Positions 21,772 through 24,223 of a stretch of 24,223 nt of DNA are shown here, piece by piece. Each line of letters opens with the position of its first letter. Positions within the stretch are counted from its first letter, which is position 1. The stretch comes from Thermoanaerobaculales bacterium. Its GTDB lineage: Bacteria > Acidobacteriota > Thermoanaerobaculia > Thermoanaerobaculales > Sulfomarinibacteraceae. The notes below the pieces were generated by a model, which was not told the DNA's origin, searched no databases, and saw nothing but the letters and a program-made list of their open reading frames with translations. A program made the translations under genes and the position numbers. The stretch lies in the NCBI GenBank assembly GCA_029938595.1, contig JAOZUP010000007.1, forward strand, positions 1 to 24,223. The letters run 5' to 3'.

Positions 21772-21967
21772 CCGTTAGCTGGTTCCCATCCGGAAACTCC
21801 GGAGGGGACAGCGCAGTTCTCGATGCGGAAACGAGCGATTTTTCTGCAAGGTCAAGGAAGGCAAGGATTTCCGCGGAGGCGTACTTGGGTACGCCGCACA
21901 AGGAAATTCGCCGCCTGACGCCGAGATTGCAAAAAAGCGCCGTTTCCGGACGGGAACTAGCTGACGG
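21772..21967. repeat. 196-bp long-armed hairpin / MITE-like element
   Basis: Terminal arms 21772-21797 and 21942-21967 are reverse complements at 23 of 26 positions. Inside, GCGATTTTTCTGCAA (21835-21849) pairs with TTGCAAAAAAGCGC (21927-21940). A perfect central hairpin GGCGTAC-TTGG-GTACGCC lies at 21878-21895. It starts two bases after the radical SAM stop and its right arm provides the last codons and stop of the NMO gene. There is no transposase inside and no clear target duplication. Confidence 0.8.
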
Positions 21968-23012
21968 CGACCGGCGACTCGAACACCTGTTCGAGCCGTG
22001 TCCGGGTCGTCTCGGCCTCGTCGACAATCCGGTCGATGACCTTGGCCACCGAAGGCGTGTCATCGATCAGTCCCGTGCACTGGCCCAGGGGCAGCGCGCC
22101 TCGTTCGAGATCACCCCGCGTACAGCCGTTCTTGAAGGCTTCGAATCCGATCGCCATCCTCGCCATCTGCACGGATTTGCTGTAGCCCGAGAGGACGATG
22201 CCTGCGGCCAGCTTGGCCCACGGCAGACCGAGCAGGGCGGCGATCTCGCGCGAACGGAGCAGGGCGGACAGTGGATTCATGTGCTGGCGGATCAGCCGCT
22301 GCGCGCCAGGAGCATCGACGTAACGCGCGTCAAGGCCGTCGACCCGGTCCGTGTAGACGGTGTCGGCGACCTGGTGCTCGATGCTCGCCTGCTTGGCGCC
22401 TTCGTGGGCCGGGCTTTCGAGGGTGTTCATGAAGCGGGTCCCCATGGCGATACCGTCGGCGCCGAGGGCGAGCGCCGCGGCCAGCCCTCGGCCGTCGGCA
22501 AACCCGCCGGCAGCAATGATCGGGATCGACACCTGGTCGGCGAGCCTGGGCACCAGCACCAACGAGGTTATCTGGCCGCCGTGTCCCGCCGCTTCGTAGC
22601 CGGTGACGATCAAGGCGTCGGCGCCGTCGCGCTGCGCTGCCACCGCGTGCTTCTCGGTGGCCACGGTGGCGATGACCTTTCCACCGTAGGCGTGGGCGCC
22701 TTTGCAGATCCAGTCACCCTTGCCGAGCGAGTAGTTGATGACCGGCACCTTTTCGTCGAGCAGCACCTCGGCGTTCTTGCGGTTGCCCGGGAAGTAGAGC
22801 GTGACGTTGGCGGCGAACGGGCGGTCGGTGAGCTCGCGGGTGCGGCGCACCGCCTTAAGGGTCTCATCGGCGTCCAGCACCCCGGTGGCGAGAATGCCGA
22901 GACCGCCGGCGTTGGCTACGGCGGCCACCAGCTCGGGGGTGCTGATCCAGCTCATACCGGAGAGAACGATGGGGTGCTCGATGCCAAACAGCTCAGTGAT
23001 CCGTGTCTTCAT
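21957..23012 (-). CDS. Nitronate monooxygenase / FabK-like flavin enzyme
   Basis: This is a 351-aa TIM-barrel FMN protein of the nitronate monooxygenase (2-nitropropane dioxygenase) family: FGIEHPIVLSGMSWISTPEL, AVANAGGLGILATG, GADALIVTGYEAAGHGG (138-146), PIIAAGGFADGRGLAAALAL (FMN phosphate region) and GADGIAMGTRF (184-194). The family oxidises propionate-3-nitronate or similar toxins, or (FabK) reduces enoyl-ACP; motifs alone do not separate these. The long C-terminus (SPAHEGAKQASIEHQVADTV, then RSREIAALLGLPW) is typical of class I NMO-like proteins. The start is ATG with GGGAGGG upstream. The last three codons and stop come from a repeat arm. It is divergent from the DMT permease gene. Confidence 0.92.
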   Translation of the reverse strand: MKTRITELFGIEHPIVLSGMSWISTPELVAAVANAGGLGILATGVLDADETLKAVRRTRELTDRPFAANVTLYFPGNRKNAEVLLDEKVPVINYSLGKGDWICKGAHAYGGKVIATVATEKHAVAAQRDGADALIVTGYEAAGHGGQITSLVLVPRLADQVSIPIIAAGGFADGRGLAAALALGADGIAMGTRFMNTLESPAHEGAKQASIEHQVADTVYTDRVDGLDARYVDAPGAQRLIRQHMNPLSALLRSREIAALLGLPWAKLAAGIVLSGYSKSVQMARMAIGFEAFKNGCTRGDLERGALPLGQCTGLIDDTPSVAKVIDRIVDEAETTRTRLEQVFESPVAVS

Positions 23013-23076
23013 GCAACCCTCCCAAAACTCAAGCCGAGATTAACATCGCCAATGTGCAGGCGTCCTGAACCCACGA

Positions 23077-23229
23077 GGCAGGCGGGACGCCTGCACCACA
23101 AAGCCTCCGGTCAGCCTTGTGGGGCAGGTGAGACCGCTGTCCCACAAAGCCCCCGGTCAGCCTTGTGGGGTGAGACCTCTGTCCCACAAAGCTTCCGGTC
23201 AGCCTTGTGGGGCAGGCGTCCCGCCTGCC
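23077..23229. repeat. Expanded GGCAGGCG-family palindrome with three internal hairpins
   Basis: The outer arms GGCAGGCGGGACGCCTGC (from 23077) and GCAGGCGTCCCGCCTGCC (to 23229) pair perfectly. Between them the small hairpin CCACAAAGC...GCCTTGTGGGG occurs three times (from 23096, 23142 and 23184). It sits between two divergent genes, close to both start regions. It is an expanded relative of the element at 18416. Confidence 0.88.
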
Positions 23230-23256
23230 ATTTGTGTGGGTTAGACTCCGCATGCC

Positions 23257-24135
23257 ATGCCGAACCGCGCCCGAATCTTCCTGCTCACCGCCTGTGCCCT
23301 GTGGGCGGTGTCCTTCGTCGCCACCAAGGTGGCTCTCGAGGCGGCGCCGCCGCTGGTGGTGGTGACCCTGCGGTTGCTGATTTCCGCAGTGTGCTTTCTG
23401 CCGTGGATCGCGGCCACCGGCGGAGCGAAGGGACTAGGCGGCGGCCGCGGTCTACTGCGCCTCTTCGTGCTGAGCCTCTTTGGCACCAGCCTCCACTACA
23501 GCTTGCAGACCATCGGTCTCCAGTTCACCACCGCGTCCAACGCGTCGCTCTACACCACCACCGGGCCGATCACGATCCTTCTGCTGTCGGCGCTGGTGCT
23601 CGGTGAGCGCATAACGGCCCGCAAGGCTTTCGGCGTCGCCCTCGCGGTCGCCGGCGTGCTCGTCGTTATGGGCGCCGACACCTTGAGCACCCTCGAACTC
23701 GGCCACGTCAAGGGCGACCTCCTGGTCCTCGCGAGCCTCGTTATGTGGGGTCTGTTTACCGTTTACGGCAAGAAAATGATCGACGAGCTGGGCGCGCTGC
23801 GGGTGACCGCGTGGGTGACGGTCATCGGCGCCCTGACGATGATCCCGGTCGGGTGGACCGAGGCGCGCGCCACTGGCTTCAGCCTCGCGAACATGACGGT
23901 CGAGGCGTGGCTCGCGATCGCCTTCCTCGGCGTCGCCTGCTCGTTCCTCGCCACCCTCCTGTACTTCGTCGCCTTAGGGCTCTCGGAGTCTCAGAAGGTG
24001 GGGGTCTACCTCTACACCATCCCACCGATGACCGCGGTAGTGGCATCGCTCTACCTGGGCGAGACCATAACCGCCAACCTCATGATCGGCGCAGTGCTGG
24101 TAATCGGCGGCGTAGCCCTAACCGAACGAGGGTAA
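23257..24135 (+). CDS. DMT-superfamily EamA permease
   Basis: The 292-aa product has about ten membrane helices formed by two EamA repeats. The first half starts ARIFLLTACALWAVSFVATK and ends near VLGERITARKAFGVALAVAG. The second starts GDLLVLASLVMWGLFTVYGK and ends YLYTIPPMTAVVASLYLGET-ITANLMIGAVLVIGGVAL. EamA proteins are inner-membrane exporters of metabolites such as amino acids; the substrate is unknown. The ATG at 23257 has no evident ribosome site, suggesting leaderless or weak initiation. The expanded hairpin element ends 27 bases upstream, within the probable promoter. The final 88 bases of the window after the stop show no gene. Confidence 0.92.
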   Translation: MPNRARIFLLTACALWAVSFVATKVALEAAPPLVVVTLRLLISAVCFLPWIAATGGAKGLGGGRGLLRLFVLSLFGTSLHYSLQTIGLQFTTASNASLYTTTGPITILLLSALVLGERITARKAFGVALAVAGVLVVMGADTLSTLELGHVKGDLLVLASLVMWGLFTVYGKKMIDELGALRVTAWVTVIGALTMIPVGWTEARATGFSLANMTVEAWLAIAFLGVACSFLATLLYFVALGLSESQKVGVYLYTIPPMTAVVASLYLGETITANLMIGAVLVIGGVALTERG

Positions 24136-24223
24136 GCGAGCGGGGCATGCACCAACCACGGGTGGGTGGGTGGCAACCCGCCGGCGGCAGCGACCAGTTC
24201 CGAATCGTCGTGGTGGCGGGCCC

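Noticed and set aside
21885..23606. 573-codon plus-strand open frame
   Set aside because: Antisense to the whole NMO gene, crosses two repeat elements and overlaps the DMT gene out of frame; a GC-driven shadow.

Overview
The window is high-GC bacterial chromosomal DNA (GC judged by eye) with 21 well-supported protein genes, one short gene relic and an unusually dense set of intergenic repeats. The gene content points to a Gram-negative (two-membrane) bacterium: a TonB energy transducer, a type Vd patatin/beta-barrel protein, a BON-OmpA protein, a GspA/GspB (ExeA/ExeB-like) pair and a bactofilin. Gene content, repeat style and the SLINDALRKA-type GspB are most reminiscent of Acidobacteriota (Thermoanaerobaculia-like) environmental genomes. 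This is an inference without any marker gene in the window. No rRNA, tRNA, transposase, phage or CRISPR array was seen.

Layout. 1-2.6 kb: SRPBCC/GyrI-like protein (-), bactofilin and a methyltransferase-like protein (+). 2.7-4.8 kb: DUF2461 protein (-) divergent from a DUF4136 protein (+), then a HAMP-only membrane protein (-). 5.0-7.6 kb: a large class V aminotransferase and a TonB protein (+). 7.75-11.2 kb: an AEC-family permease and a patatin type Vd protein (-). 11.3-11.5 kb: relic of a glyoxalase/VOC gene. 11.6-14.3 kb: a secreted VWA-like protein (+) and a PAS-LuxR regulator (-). 14.6-15.8 kb: an operon of BON-OmpA protein and membrane-anchored helix-hairpin-helix protein (-) ending in the only clear intrinsic terminator. 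16.0-18.4 kb: membrane-anchored TAXI-type binding protein (+) and a diacylglycerol-kinase-like lipid kinase (-). 18.5-20.8 kb: overlapping gspB-like and gspA-like genes and an M50 site-2-type protease (-). 20.9-24.1 kb: radical SAM protein (+), nitronate monooxygenase-like protein (-), DMT/EamA permease (+).

The genes do not form one pathway. The common theme is the envelope: outer-membrane proteins, TonB energy coupling, GspAB, lipid kinase, intramembrane protease and three transport or binding proteins.

The most striking content is between the genes. Four kinds of repeat occur: (1) short tandem arrays, mostly of period 7 but of differing sequence, placed at or across stop codons; (2) three hairpins with a GGGGATAAACCCC-like core, all between convergent genes; (3) GGCAGGCG...CGCCTGCC palindromes, one a perfect 25-bp inverted repeat and one internally triplicated; (4) a three-hairpin composite element present twice. 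In addition a single ~196-bp long-armed hairpin fills the radical SAM/NMO junction. All six convergent junctions carry one of these repeats, and nearly all copies lie just 3' of a gene, suggesting a role in, or tolerance at, transcript 3' ends.
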